Notes: generated by a model from the letters alone, not told the origin. Counted from the stretch's first letter, positions 40,190 through 49,710 are shown. The stretch: DNA of 64,000 bases from Corynebacterium choanae (GCF_003813965.1 NZ_CP033896.1:1984001-2048000); one strand, 5' to 3'. Numbers and translations: made by a program.

Positions 40190-40946
40190 AATAGTGGTGA
40201 CCATCCCACCCCAAACCGCCCGCCGGACTCCCAATACAACCAGCCAACTCCCACTATTCACACATTCTAAAGTTGCCAAATGTCCACCTCGGGGGTGGTG
40301 AAACGTTATTTTTGCCCCCACAACTAGTTTTCCCCCACGTTTTCGCAGGCAGTTCCCCAAATTTCGCCCCATATTTACTACCGCTAGCAAAACTAATAAC
40401 TCACAAAGGTTCACACAACAACAATCCGACCCCTGCGACTGGGGCAAAGAAACATCGAACTACCTGCACCTTTGTCTATATTCATCAAAATTACCCCCGC
40501 CGGCTTTCCAAAGATGGATATTTCACGTTATTGAGATAGTGTTGTAGGCAAAGGCAAACATCATTCGCCTTGATTGCTACCGGCGGCGCTCCAGTTAACG
40601 CCCAGGACTCCCAACCTGAGCGGAGCGTTCACAACCGGCAGCGATACCTTTGCAAACTTCATACCTTCCAATGTTTTTCTTCCAGATTGATTTGATTGCA
40701 AACAGCTCTCGTGCTCCCACTGGTCAGCGGTAACACAAGCAACGGTCTTTAAGGCTCCCACTTTTTAAAAAACCGTTGCTGCTCCCAATGTGGTACCAAT
40801 CCCAAGCTGCCAAACGAGACGACCGGTTATCGATCTTTCATCAGACCTAAACAAGTCATACAACACTGGACGAACGAGAGTGTTTATTGCATTGAGGCTG
40901 CGACGGTACCTCCCAATACCGTCACCGCAGGTAATAGAAACACTCT
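40190..40946 (+). ncRNA. Candidate small-RNA locus: hairpins with CTCCCA loops
   Basis: There is no convincing protein gene. Seven CTCCCA motifs occur on the plus strand (40228, 40248, 40608, 40714, 40755, 40782, 40910). Three lie in apical loops: CAGG-ACTCCCAA-CCTG within AACGC/GCGTT (40597-40629); AGCAACGGT/ACCGTTGCT with inner TTTAA/TTAAA and loop GGCTCCCACTTT (40738-40780); and GACGGTA-CCTCCCAA-TACCGTC nested in CTGC/GCAG and AGAGTGTTT/AAACACTCT (40877-40946). An AATAGTGG/CCACTATT pair (40190-40197, 40251-40258) frames the first two motifs. Such C-rich loops resemble sRNAs that pair with Shine-Dalgarno sequences. The strand and boundaries are inferred. Confidence 0.35.
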
Positions 40947-41000
40947 AGTTCTGTTCACGCACCTTGAGGTATGACGGTGGTGTTATGCATCACCAAAGAG

Positions 41001-41051
41001 ATGGCCACCAACGATGTTGCGCTTCCCAGGCGTAACAACGTTGGTGGCCAT
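41001..41051. terminator. Long hairpin, possible terminator of the small SPOR gene or of an upstream sRNA
   Basis: A 22-bp imperfect stem: ATGGCCACCAACGATGTTGC at 41001 onward pairs with the sequence ending ACGTTGGTGGCCAT at 41051, with two mismatches and a 7-nt loop. T-rich sequence follows on the plus strand. It lies 115 nt downstream of the minus-strand small gene. Confidence 0.55.
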
Positions 41052-41166
41052 TGGTCATTGTTGCCCATCGCAACGACGGTGCATACTCCCCCGGAACGCG
41101 CAACGCGCCATCTGCAAGAGTCAACCACTCACAGACGGCGCGTACGCGGCACCAGATGGACGCCTG

Positions 41167-41361
41167 CTAGCTATCCCAGCTTTCATCCTGCTCGTCGTAG
41201 GCGTCAGCTTGCTCATTGCGTTCATGTGCGATCTGAAGGGCATGTTCTGCTTCTTCGCGGGTGTCATAAGGTCCCATCCGATCGGTCCAGCCGATCTGCT
41301 TGCCCTGCACCACTTCTTTGGTCTCCAGGTTGTAGTACCACTTGTCGTCAGCGTTGCTCAT
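41167..41361 (-). CDS. Small SPOR-like conserved protein
   Basis: 64 aa: MSNADDKWYYNLETKEVV, then a Trp/Tyr-containing core with GPYDTREEAEHAL, the pattern of short actinobacterial SPOR-domain proteins (GPF/Y-x-T-x-x-E-A). It ends in an acidic tail. There is no signal peptide or membrane segment, unlike peptidoglycan-binding SPOR proteins. AAGGAAAAC before ATG 41361 decides the start. Confidence 0.8.
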   Translation of the reverse strand: MSNADDKWYYNLETKEVVQGKQIGWTDRMGPYDTREEAEHALQIAHERNEQADAYDEQDESWDS

Positions 41362-41557
41362 GTTTTCCTTCACCGGTTGGCTGTCTGGTTAGCATGTGCT
41401 GGCTGCAAGGGGGTGCATCACCGTCAATCGGTCACGCTGCCGGGTTGCAGCACAGCACAACTGTTATCCAGCATAGTAGCCCGCTTCCGGCTACGGGTTT
41501 TTCACGTGCAACATCACCACTCGTTGCGGCAACCGGCCAATAATGCACAACATTCCC

Positions 41558-41563
41558 TATGAT
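41558..41563 (+). promoter_or_regulatory. -10 element for a leaderless galactokinase-like gene
   Basis: TATGAT, a near-consensus -10, ends 7 nt before GTG 41571, so transcription would start at the start codon. The alternative ATGs at 41559 and 41562 overlap the hexamer itself. Confidence 0.6.
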
Positions 41564-41570
41564 GTCTTGT

Positions 41571-42875
41571 GTGACTTCTGCCTTCGACACGTCGATTGTC
41601 AATATCTCCGAAACCCACCAGCAACGCGTCGGCTGTGAGCCTGATGCGGTAGCTATTGCCCCGGAAACAGTGGGGATTATTGGTGACCAGTCAGATCTGC
41701 TGGGCGGCACCGTGGTCGCTGCCTTAGGCCAACGGCATGTCACTGTTGCGGTCAGTCGCCGACACGACGACGAGGTACGGGTCACCTCCTCGAAGCCGTT
41801 TTTTCAAGCAGCAACAACTTCCACCTCCCGGATGCCCGCAGATCTACTCAGCGTCACGCCTTCCCTAAAAGCCCCACAGCGGGCTGGGGGAATCCTGCCG
41901 TGGAATGGTGCCGCGCCAGAGACCACTGTCGCAGAAACGGTAACCCTGGCGGATTTTGTCGTCGGTCTCGTGACGAACTTGATCTACAAACAGCATTTGC
42001 CCCGCGATGTACACGGCTTTGATGTCACCATCATCTCTGAGATTCCCGCCGGCAGCGGCTTAGGCGAACACGAGGCGTTAGTGTGTGCCTTGCTGCTGGC
42101 AATGCAAGAGTTGTATAACGGCGAACCTGATGTCACGACCCGAACCAAACTCATCGACGTGGCAATGCTCACGCCACTGACGGTGGTACAAATCCCGTTG
42201 CAACGGTATCGAATCGCCACCATTTTGCGTGGATTCGCGGCACGGGCATGCCTGGTACAGCAGGCTGTGGAAGCTGTTGAACCACTCCCCGATCCGATGA
42301 TGGAAGAATGGGAGATGTTAGTGATCAACGGCTCACTGGCTGCCCGCGATCGCACCGTGTCCCGCAAGGAATATCAACGCCGGGCAGATTTTTTCCAAGC
42401 CGCACAACAGGCGTTTCTCCTGTCGTCACTCCTGCAACTGCCCGATGCGAATGAGCGCATCATTGACTGGTTGGCCGCTGTTCGGGAGGTGCGTGGCACC
42501 GCCGGCACACCACTGGAAACCGAAGCGAGCCAATGGCTACAGCTCGCACTCAGCGAAGCGTCACGCGCCACAGAATTTGCAGCACTCACCCGTTCCCGCG
42601 GGGAGAGCCAAGCACTTGCCTTACTCCAACAATCCCAGCAAGGAATAGCCAATCAGTGGGCGCTCACCGGACAAGCCCCGTTGGTTGACGAACTATTGTC
42701 CTGTGGAGTGTCTGCTGTACGTCCAGCGGCGTGGGGATTAGTTGATGCGCAAGTGGTGTGGGTCTTGCGGGAACGCCTCCCTGAAGTAGTTGATCAACTT
42801 GCCGCCTATGGCGACGTACATGTGGTCGCACCGGGGGCACCAGGTGAGGGTCGTCAGCTGCGGCAACGAAACTAG
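41571..42875 (+). CDS. Degenerate galactokinase-family (GHMP) protein
   Basis: A 434-aa homologue of GalK with altered motifs. The sugar-binding GRVNLIGEHTDYN block is here PETVGIIGDQSDLLGG, where only the last Asp and Gly are kept. The ATP-binding PxGxGLSSSAA block is PAGSGLGEHEAL, without the serines. The C-terminal glycine-rich motif GGGFGG is replaced by RPAAWGLVDAQ. I infer that it does not act as an ordinary galactokinase and may be a pseudokinase or have a changed substrate. It starts at GTG 41571 behind TATGAT. It is followed by rnpB on the other strand, with no galactose genes nearby. Confidence 0.75.
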   Translation: MTSAFDTSIVNISETHQQRVGCEPDAVAIAPETVGIIGDQSDLLGGTVVAALGQRHVTVAVSRRHDDEVRVTSSKPFFQAATTSTSRMPADLLSVTPSLKAPQRAGGILPWNGAAPETTVAETVTLADFVVGLVTNLIYKQHLPRDVHGFDVTIISEIPAGSGLGEHEALVCALLLAMQELYNGEPDVTTRTKLIDVAMLTPLTVVQIPLQRYRIATILRGFAARACLVQQAVEAVEPLPDPMMEEWEMLVINGSLAARDRTVSRKEYQRRADFFQAAQQAFLLSSLLQLPDANERIIDWLAAVREVRGTAGTPLETEASQWLQLALSEASRATEFAALTRSRGESQALALLQQSQQGIANQWALTGQAPLVDELLSCGVSAVRPAAWGLVDAQVVWVLRERLPEVVDQLAAYGDVHVVAPGAPGEGRQLRQRN

Positions 42876-42985
42876 ACCAACTCGTATTCGGTCGGCTCAA
42901 CACCGGTGGTTGATCCTTCTAGTGTGCACCGCACCCGGCCAGAGCATCGTCGCTTCCCCAGTGAGGAAGTATTGATCGCGCGAAT

Positions 42986-43506
<521 letters not shown>

Positions 43507-43599
43507 ATTCGCTAAGCGACCATCATACTGTGCAACAGCGCACGAGGGCGAACCTCGCAGACCAAGCATCCAAATACAGCAACCCTAACCCATCTGCAA

Positions 43600-45069
43600 T
43601 CAACGCAAATGGGCTGTGTCATTGACCACCAGCACCGAGGCAGGACCATCAGCATACAACTGCACGACACTCACCGAAGCAGGATCAATTAACAAGGCTG
43701 TGCCAGCCGTTAAGGGCATCGATAATGCCCGCCGCACAATAGCTTTCAGCGGTCCTACATGACTGACCAACACAAAGGTGGAACCAGGTTCCGCTTGCGC
43801 CAACGAATCGATAAACGCATCCACCCGCTCCTGCACGTCAGCTACCGATTCCCCAGCGGGACAAGGCGCCGTCGGATCCTGCATCATCGCATTGTGTGCC
43901 ACCGCATCCAGCTGCTGTGCTTCGGCAAACGTTTTCCCGTCGAATGATCCGAAATCCATCTCCGCGAGCGCCGCAGTAGTGCTGAGCTTCGCGACACCTA
44001 AAGCCTGCGCCACCACCTGTGCGGTGTGTTGTGCACGGCGCAGCGGGGAGGACCAAATCTGATCAATCGAAGTCCACCGCCACCCAGTTGCAGTATCGGC
44101 AAGGAGCCGGGCGGCCACGAGATGAGCTTGCATCACACCACGCTCTGTGAGATCAGGGTCACTTCCCCCACCGGAATAGCGCCCCTGTTGCGTGTGCACC
44201 GTTTCACCGTGGCGGCACAACAGCAGCGTAACAGGCTGCATCACCGGCGCATGGCCGGTATCTGTACTGCTCTCAGTCGCATCCGCGGTGTCCCCAAGTG
44301 GCGCCATCACCTCCTGTGGAGCAGGTTCGCTTACTGCACTGTTGCCATCACCATTGTCTGCCTTGGCAGCATCCGCCTGTGCTGCTGCAGCAGTGTTTTG
44401 CCCCCGAGCTGGCTGTGCTGTCTTAGTAAAGTCATCAAACAAACTCAGTTCATCCGAATCTGGTCTGGCAGCACCGTTTTTCTTCGTATCCTCAGCAGCA
44501 GGTCGGGCAGATCCTTGATGGGATGCAGCCTTCTTGGAGACGCGTCGCGTGTGACTCGCCCCTGCGGTGGGAACCGGAACCTGATCGATCAACAGCTGCA
44601 CATAATGCTGCCCGCCGGGAGCTTGTTCATCATCATCTAACATCACAAACCCGCCGGTTCGTGCAGCAGCCCGGGATTGATCCATGGCAATGTTGGCCAG
44701 TCTGTCAGCTGTAGCGTTTTCGTTGCGTGGAATCCACCGAAAAGTTGCCTTTGCAAAATGCTTCACGAGTTGCTGTGCCAAAGCGTGATATTGCTGCATG
44801 GTAGGGTTTTTCACCTTCCACCGGCCAGACATTTGCTCCACCACAAGTTTCGAATCCAGGAAACATGCCACCTCGGTGGCTTGCATATGCGCTGCAGCAG
44901 TCAGCGCATTAATCAATCCCTGATATTCGGCGACATTATTGGTCGCTTTGCCCACATATTGGGCAATGGCCACCAGCGTATCCCCAGCACTGGTGGAAAG
45001 TACTGATCCTGCCCCGGCAGGCCCGGGATTGCCCCGGGAACCACCGTCAGCATGAATAATAACTTTCAT
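43600..45069 (-). CDS. Bifunctional RNase HI / histidine acid phosphatase
   Basis: 489 aa. An N-terminal RNase HI domain (~1-135) has the acidic residues in HADGGSRGNPG, NNVAEYQGL, FLDSKLVV and ATADRLAN. A long Ala/Asp/Lys-rich linker (~140-280) follows. The C-terminal phosphoglycerate-mutase/CobC-type phosphatase domain has the catalytic RHGET and the second His in VSHVGPLKAIV. The same fusion is known in mycobacteria and streptomycetes, where it degrades RNA:DNA hybrids and shows phosphatase activity. The start is ATG 45069 after GGAG. It lies 27 nt after the zinc-ribbon gene. Confidence 0.93.
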   Translation of the reverse strand: MKVIIHADGGSRGNPGPAGAGSVLSTSAGDTLVAIAQYVGKATNNVAEYQGLINALTAAAHMQATEVACFLDSKLVVEQMSGRWKVKNPTMQQYHALAQQLVKHFAKATFRWIPRNENATADRLANIAMDQSRAAARTGGFVMLDDDEQAPGGQHYVQLLIDQVPVPTAGASHTRRVSKKAASHQGSARPAAEDTKKNGAARPDSDELSLFDDFTKTAQPARGQNTAAAAQADAAKADNGDGNSAVSEPAPQEVMAPLGDTADATESSTDTGHAPVMQPVTLLLCRHGETVHTQQGRYSGGGSDPDLTERGVMQAHLVAARLLADTATGWRWTSIDQIWSSPLRRAQHTAQVVAQALGVAKLSTTAALAEMDFGSFDGKTFAEAQQLDAVAHNAMMQDPTAPCPAGESVADVQERVDAFIDSLAQAEPGSTFVLVSHVGPLKAIVRRALSMPLTAGTALLIDPASVSVVQLYADGPASVLVVNDTAHLR

Positions 45070-45096
45070 CGTTACTCCATCTGCCGCCACAATTCC

Positions 45097-45810
45097 CTAG
45101 TCCCGCACCAGGAAGGTGCCGCACTGTGGACAGCGTGCAACCTCGTCGGCTGGCACCTGCTTGATAGCGGAAATCTCCGCGGGGGAAAGCAGCATGTGGC
45201 AGCCAAAACAGGTGCGCGTGGTAAACGCTACCGCGCATACACCGGTCACTTTTTGCTGCGCTCGCAACTCGTCGGCATCCTGTGCAGGCAGGGTGTCAAG
45301 CAAGCCTTCCAGATGTGCTTCAGCTTCTTGCCGTTTACTGTCAAGCTGCTGTTTTTCTTCCTTCCACCGTGTTTTTGCAGCCGCAATTTTCGCCGCCAGC
45401 TCTGCTTTTTCAGCAGCAGATCCGCCTTGCTGTTGTTGAGCCTCCAAGGCTGCCTGCGCAGTCTGCAGCTTGTCTTGATGCTCTGCAATAAGACGTTTCG
45501 TGGATTGTAGATCGTGATGGGCATCTTTACGGACACGCTCATCAGTGCTGGACTGCAGCGTGCGTTCATTGGCTTGCAGGCGACGCCGCAAATTCATGAG
45601 ATCGGTTTCAAGCCGTGCGACTTGGGAGGCGGAAAACTCTGCGTCAAGACTGCCACCGGCGGCAGCTTCACTGCGGGCGGCCCGTTCGGCGATCAGCTTG
45701 TTGAGTTCCTGCTTTGCAGGGCTTGACTCGGGGTCTGTCAACCGAGCAATCGCAGTGTAGGCGCTGGCAATCTCGATGAGAAGACGCTGTTGATGGCGGG
45801 GAAGCTGCAC
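45097..45810 (-). CDS. Zinc-ribbon coiled-coil protein (zf-RING_7 type)
   Basis: A 237-aa protein with a long antiparallel coiled coil (~10-180, Ala/Glu/Gln/Lys-rich) and a C-terminal C4 zinc ribbon, CFGC...CPQC. It is conserved between the Nif3 and RNase H genes in actinobacteria. It is sometimes annotated as a nucleic-acid-binding protein; its function is unproven. It starts at GTG 45810, and AAAGGA is the nearest ribosome-like site. Confidence 0.88.
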   Translation of the reverse strand: MQLPRHQQRLLIEIASAYTAIARLTDPESSPAKQELNKLIAERAARSEAAAGGSLDAEFSASQVARLETDLMNLRRRLQANERTLQSSTDERVRKDAHHDLQSTKRLIAEHQDKLQTAQAALEAQQQQGGSAAEKAELAAKIAAAKTRWKEEKQQLDSKRQEAEAHLEGLLDTLPAQDADELRAQQKVTGVCAVAFTTRTCFGCHMLLSPAEISAIKQVPADEVARCPQCGTFLVRD

Positions 45811-45980
45811 GGGTTATGCACGATCCTTTCGAAAATGGTGAATAGTTGCCGACTGTGCATTGAAAACTTCGAGTCTGCACCGGTTGCCCGCAATACACAA
45901 TCGGTGTTCCACAGAAACAGTCAGCTGATGGTAGTGTACCCGGCCAAAGCAACCAGAATACGCCGCACCAGTGGCGGGAT

Positions 45981-47129
45981 TTACTGAGCTTGCTGGGCAT
46001 CCTGTGAATGTGCACTGATCGTCCACGGATCAGTGCGGACATCCAACACGGTGGTCTGCACCTTAGCGTTTTCTTCGAGAAGTTTCGCAGCCGAGGCCAA
46101 CCATGGTGATTCACTTGCCCAATGGGCTGTGTCAATAATGGCCGGACCCCCGGCGCGCAAATATTCATCGACTGGATGATGCCGCAGGTCACTGGTGACA
46201 AAAGCGTCTACCCCGCTGCGCGCAACCTGGTCGAGAAAACTATCGCCAGCCCCTGAGGCAACAGCCACAGTGTGTACCATCTTCGCAGGGTCGCCCGCAG
46301 CACGCACCCCCCAGACGGTAGTCGGCAGCCGGTCGGCAACCTGCTGCACAAACTCAGCAAACGTCATCGGTTCCGGCAAGCTACAAATCCGACCAATACC
46401 GGTTTGTTCTTCTGGCGGGGTGGTGTTGTTCAAGGTGACACACTCATGTGCCACTACCTCATACGGGTGGGCTTTGACCATTGCCGCATAGATTTCGTGC
46501 CGGGCATGCCGGGGAGCAATCATCGTGATGCGCTGTTCTGCCACGGTTTCGGCAACATTGGCTTGGCCAATAGTTGGATTTGCTGCCTCGGTTGGGGTGA
46601 ATTGTCCTTCCCCGACCACGCTAAAAGCACAGTCAGTGTAGGTACCAATGCTGCCTGCCCCGGCAGCGAACATGGCCTGCTTGACTGCTTCAGCAGCATC
46701 GAGCGGCACCATCACTGTCCACCGATCAATGTGGGGCTCTCCCACTGTTGACAGGGAGGCTCCCGGGATCAACCCGAGTGTTTCTGCTAACACATCGTTT
46801 ACACCACCCCGGGCACTATCGGCATTGGTATGCGCCGCAAACAGGGCAATGTTTTCCTGGATCAGGCGGTGGATCACCCGCCCTTTCGGGGTGTCTGCGG
46901 CAACACTTGTCACAGATTTCAGCAATAACGGATGGTGCGTGATGATCATTTGGGCACCGGCATCGATTGCCGCCTGTACCACCGCATCGGTGCAGTCCAG
47001 GGCAAACACCACATGTCGAACTTCCGCCGCAGGATCACCGCAGATCAAGCCAACTTTATCCCAGGATTCTGCTAAGTGGGGCGGATATGCGGTATCCATG
47101 ATGGTTCGAATGTCGCCGACAGTAGTCAT
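45981..47129 (-). CDS. Nif3-like dinuclear metal protein (GTP cyclohydrolase 1 type 2 family)
   Basis: A 382-aa Nif3/YbgI-family protein of the long form, with an inserted PII-like middle domain. Metal-ligand motifs are ITHHPLLLK, AAHTNADSARGG and, near the C-terminus, TSDLRHHPVDE and DTAHWASE. GGAGGCG lies ~9 nt before ATG 47129. The biochemical role of the family is unsettled. It forms a minus-strand cluster with the zinc ribbon and RNase H genes. Confidence 0.92.
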   Translation of the reverse strand: MTTVGDIRTIMDTAYPPHLAESWDKVGLICGDPAAEVRHVVFALDCTDAVVQAAIDAGAQMIITHHPLLLKSVTSVAADTPKGRVIHRLIQENIALFAAHTNADSARGGVNDVLAETLGLIPGASLSTVGEPHIDRWTVMVPLDAAEAVKQAMFAAGAGSIGTYTDCAFSVVGEGQFTPTEAANPTIGQANVAETVAEQRITMIAPRHARHEIYAAMVKAHPYEVVAHECVTLNNTTPPEEQTGIGRICSLPEPMTFAEFVQQVADRLPTTVWGVRAAGDPAKMVHTVAVASGAGDSFLDQVARSGVDAFVTSDLRHHPVDEYLRAGGPAIIDTAHWASESPWLASAAKLLEENAKVQTTVLDVRTDPWTISAHSQDAQQAQ

Positions 47130-47291
47130 TGCTGCTCGCCTCCAAATATCGGTGATACACAGTGTGCATGGTTATCCCTGCAATATATTGCAGTGTAGGC
47201 ATCGGCGAGAAGCTGTGGGGTTTGCAGCACGCTGTAGCGGTCGGATGGGTGCAATCGACTTCAGTAGTTTTCCCGGATGCCGCATGCATGG

Positions 47292-48383
47292 CTACAGACA
47301 ACAGCGGTGTACTGCTTGGATCAAGGTGGCGACCTGTGCTGCGGGGCGCACCGCAAGGCGCCAACTGGGGCGGTTTACGCCAAAGAATGAATCGCAGGTT
47401 CGCACCGCAATACGAGCTTCGGCGGCGAGTTGTTGAGCCAGCCCCGCAGGATCGTTCGTCGGCGGAACCATCCACAGATATGGGGCAACACTGTGGGGTG
47501 AGAGATCTTCGAAGCCAGCAGCAACGAGCTTGGCTCGCATATCTTCCCGCGCCGATGCCAGGTTATGCCAGGGGTTATGCTCGCCGGTGGTGTGCATATG
47601 TTCAGCAATTGCGTGTGCTGCAGCGATCTGGAAGGTGCCCAGTGACCAGTGGGGACGGCGACTGGTCAGCGCTTCCAATATTTGCGGGGCAGCCACCATG
47701 GCCCCTAAACGTAGTCCAGCAATCCCGTAGCCTTTGGTAAATGATCGCAGCACGATCAAACCGTCGATGGAAGTGACATCGCCGAGGAGGGTTTCCGTGT
47801 CGTCGCACGCATCTTGGAAGGCTTCGTCGACGACGCAATAGTGAGCGCTGTGCGCCAGTTGTTGCAAGGTGTCCCGGCGGTGCAGCACCCCGGTGGGATT
47901 TGTTGGGTTACCAACAACCACCATGGTGTGGTGATCCACCACTGTGGCCAACGGTTGCGGTTGTGCAGGCTTCAAAGCTGGCTGGTCTGAAAGGGGAATC
48001 ACTGGCTCGTCAAGAGTGTGCCTGCCAGTGGTGGCCACCCGCGTGGTGGGAATACCGAAACTAGCGAATACCACATCAGGCTCGGTAAAAGTGGGATGGA
48101 TTGTCACTGCCCGGGTTGGGGCAAGGTTACCCAGCAGGTGAAAACCTTCTGCAGCACCACTGACCAGCAGCACATGATCAGCTGGCAGATTCCAGCAGGC
48201 AGCAAGCTGGGCTGTTGCCTCTTGTAGCGCCGCAGCACTGGGGTAGGCAGCCAGCGAACCAACCTGTGCTTGCAACGCCTGCTGCAGCCACGGCGGGGTT
48301 ATGGGTTGCACATTGACAGCAAAATCAAGCTTGGCGCCGGCGGCCATCGTGTCGCCGTGGATGCGGGCACGCTGAATATCCAT
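47292..48383 (-). CDS. PLP-dependent aminotransferase (CobC / histidinol-phosphate aminotransferase-like)
   Basis: A 363-aa fold-type I aminotransferase. The PLP lysine is in RSFTKGYGIAGLRLG, the aspartate in VVDEAFQD, and GNPTNPTGVLHRR is the conserved asparagine/proline loop. The mycobacterial orthologue at this position is called cobC, but a threonine-phosphate decarboxylase role is not shown by the sequence. Cobalamin synthesis (the cobUTS and cobD genes here) or histidine/aromatic transamination are both possible. Its ATG at 48383 is divergent from the HAD gene. Confidence 0.88.
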   Translation of the reverse strand: MDIQRARIHGDTMAAGAKLDFAVNVQPITPPWLQQALQAQVGSLAAYPSAAALQEATAQLAACWNLPADHVLLVSGAAEGFHLLGNLAPTRAVTIHPTFTEPDVVFASFGIPTTRVATTGRHTLDEPVIPLSDQPALKPAQPQPLATVVDHHTMVVVGNPTNPTGVLHRRDTLQQLAHSAHYCVVDEAFQDACDDTETLLGDVTSIDGLIVLRSFTKGYGIAGLRLGAMVAAPQILEALTSRRPHWSLGTFQIAAAHAIAEHMHTTGEHNPWHNLASAREDMRAKLVAAGFEDLSPHSVAPYLWMVPPTNDPAGLAQQLAAEARIAVRTCDSFFGVNRPSWRLAVRPAAQVATLIQAVHRCCL

Positions 48384-48509
48384 AGCAGCAAAGTCTACGC
48401 ATGGACTGCTGTCTCGTTGCGCCGATGCGGCAAGCCAGTGGCGGGGAATCCTGGCTGCGCGGTGGCTTTCGATGGGTGTGGCACGGCCGAATGTGGCAAA
48501 GTGGGCAGT

Positions 48510-49208
48510 GTGGCTTTGTTGTTATTTGATGTTGACGGCACGTTAATTGATTCGTTCCCAGGTATCCGCCAGTCGCTGTTGGCGGCGTTAGCTGATGTTG
48601 GCGGCCCGACACCGGATGAGGATTTCCTAGCCGGCATCGCCGGCCCGCCAATGGAGCACACGTTGCGCCGTCTCGGGCTTTCCGAGCAGCAGGTCGCGGC
48701 CGGACTGGACGCCTATTTGCACCATTACGGCAAGGTTGGGGTGCATAACGCGACACCGTATCCTGGAATGCTTGATTTGTTGCGCCACCTTAAAGCTCAA
48801 GGGCACCTGCTGGTCACAGCCACCAGTAAAGGGGAACGGTTTGCGCGAGAATCGTTGGAACGCTTTGAGATGCTTGAGCTTTTCACCATTGTTGGTGCCG
48901 CTGAAGAAAACGGTGCCCGGCGGAGTAAAGCTGCGGTTATCAGCTATGTGCTTGACCAACTTGGTTCTACACTAGAGGTGATTCCGCAATCCGCTGCTGC
49001 ACCTGGTGCGCCTCAAGCACAGGTTCGTGCACCGATGCCGTTGTTAATGATCGGCGACCGGGAACACGATATTGCCGGCGCTGCCGAGTTCGGGATTGAC
49101 ACTGCGGCGGTGACGTGGGGTTACGGTAATGCAGACGAGTGGGCGCAGGCGCGCTATACCGCCGCGAATCCTTCCGAGTTGGAGCAGATCATTGGAAACC
49201 TCGAATAA
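48510..49208 (+). CDS. HAD-superfamily hydrolase (PtkA-type position)
   Basis: A 232-aa HAD phosphatase with nucleophile motif LFDVDGTLID at the N-terminus, TATSKG (motif II), the lysine in RRSKAAV and a C-terminal IGDREHDIAGA (motif IV). It resembles phosphoglycolate phosphatases. In M. tuberculosis the protein at this position is PtkA, a HAD-fold tyrosine kinase acting on PtpA. The start is GTG 48510 or 48501; no ribosome site is visible. Its stop overlaps the LMW-PTP gene by 17 nt, so the two are coupled. Confidence 0.88.
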   Translation: MALLLFDVDGTLIDSFPGIRQSLLAALADVGGPTPDEDFLAGIAGPPMEHTLRRLGLSEQQVAAGLDAYLHHYGKVGVHNATPYPGMLDLLRHLKAQGHLLVTATSKGERFARESLERFEMLELFTIVGAAEENGARRSKAAVISYVLDQLGSTLEVIPQSAAAPGAPQAQVRAPMPLLMIGDREHDIAGAAEFGIDTAAVTWGYGNADEWAQARYTAANPSELEQIIGNLE

Positions 49209-49710
49209 CCCATCGACCGCCGATGCGCTACTGCAGGTGGTGTTTGTTTGTACTGGTAATATTTGCCGCTCCCCCATGGGGGAAGTGATTTATCGGGATT
49301 TCCTCGAACAGGCCGGGTTAGACAGCCAGGTTGCGGTGGCATCGTGTGGGATTGGCGGTTGGCATGTTGGCCAGCAGGCCGATGAACGGGCGCTCGCCGA
49401 GCTTACCCAGGCCGGTTATGACGGCAGTGCACACCGGGCACAACAGCTCAACGACACACTTGCCGACGCAGACCTGCTGGTGGCACTTGACGCGGGGCAT
49501 GTTCGCCAACTGCGGGCACGAGGTATTCCACAGGAACGCATCCGGCTGGCCAGGTCATTTGATCCAGCTAGCCCACCGCAAGCCGATGTGGATGATCCCT
49601 ACTATGGGACAGCCGACGATTTTCAGCAGGTTCGCCAGCAGCTGGAGGCGGCAATGCCTGGTCTGGTGGACTGGGCACGTTCTTGGATTGCTGACGCATC
49701 CGGACGGTAA
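49192..49710 (+). CDS. ptpA: Low-molecular-weight protein-tyrosine phosphatase
   Basis: A 172-aa LMW-PTP. The P-loop CTGNICRSPM (CX5R) follows strand 1, and the general-acid Asp lies in the DVDDPYYG segment. No ATG or GTG exists before the P-loop. TTG 49192, inside the end of the HAD gene with GGAG 8 nt upstream, is the likely start. The pair matches ptkA-ptpA of mycobacteria. Confidence 0.92.
   Translation: METSNNPSTADALLQVVFVCTGNICRSPMGEVIYRDFLEQAGLDSQVAVASCGIGGWHVGQQADERALAELTQAGYDGSAHRAQQLNDTLADADLLVALDAGHVRQLRARGIPQERIRLARSFDPASPPQADVDDPYYGTADDFQQVRQQLEAAMPGLVDWARSWIADASGR

Noticed and set aside
39914..40539. Plus-strand frames of 118 and 88 codons in the gene-poor region
   Set aside because: Pro/His/Thr-rich composition with no ribosome site and no motif; the DNA is better explained as non-coding.
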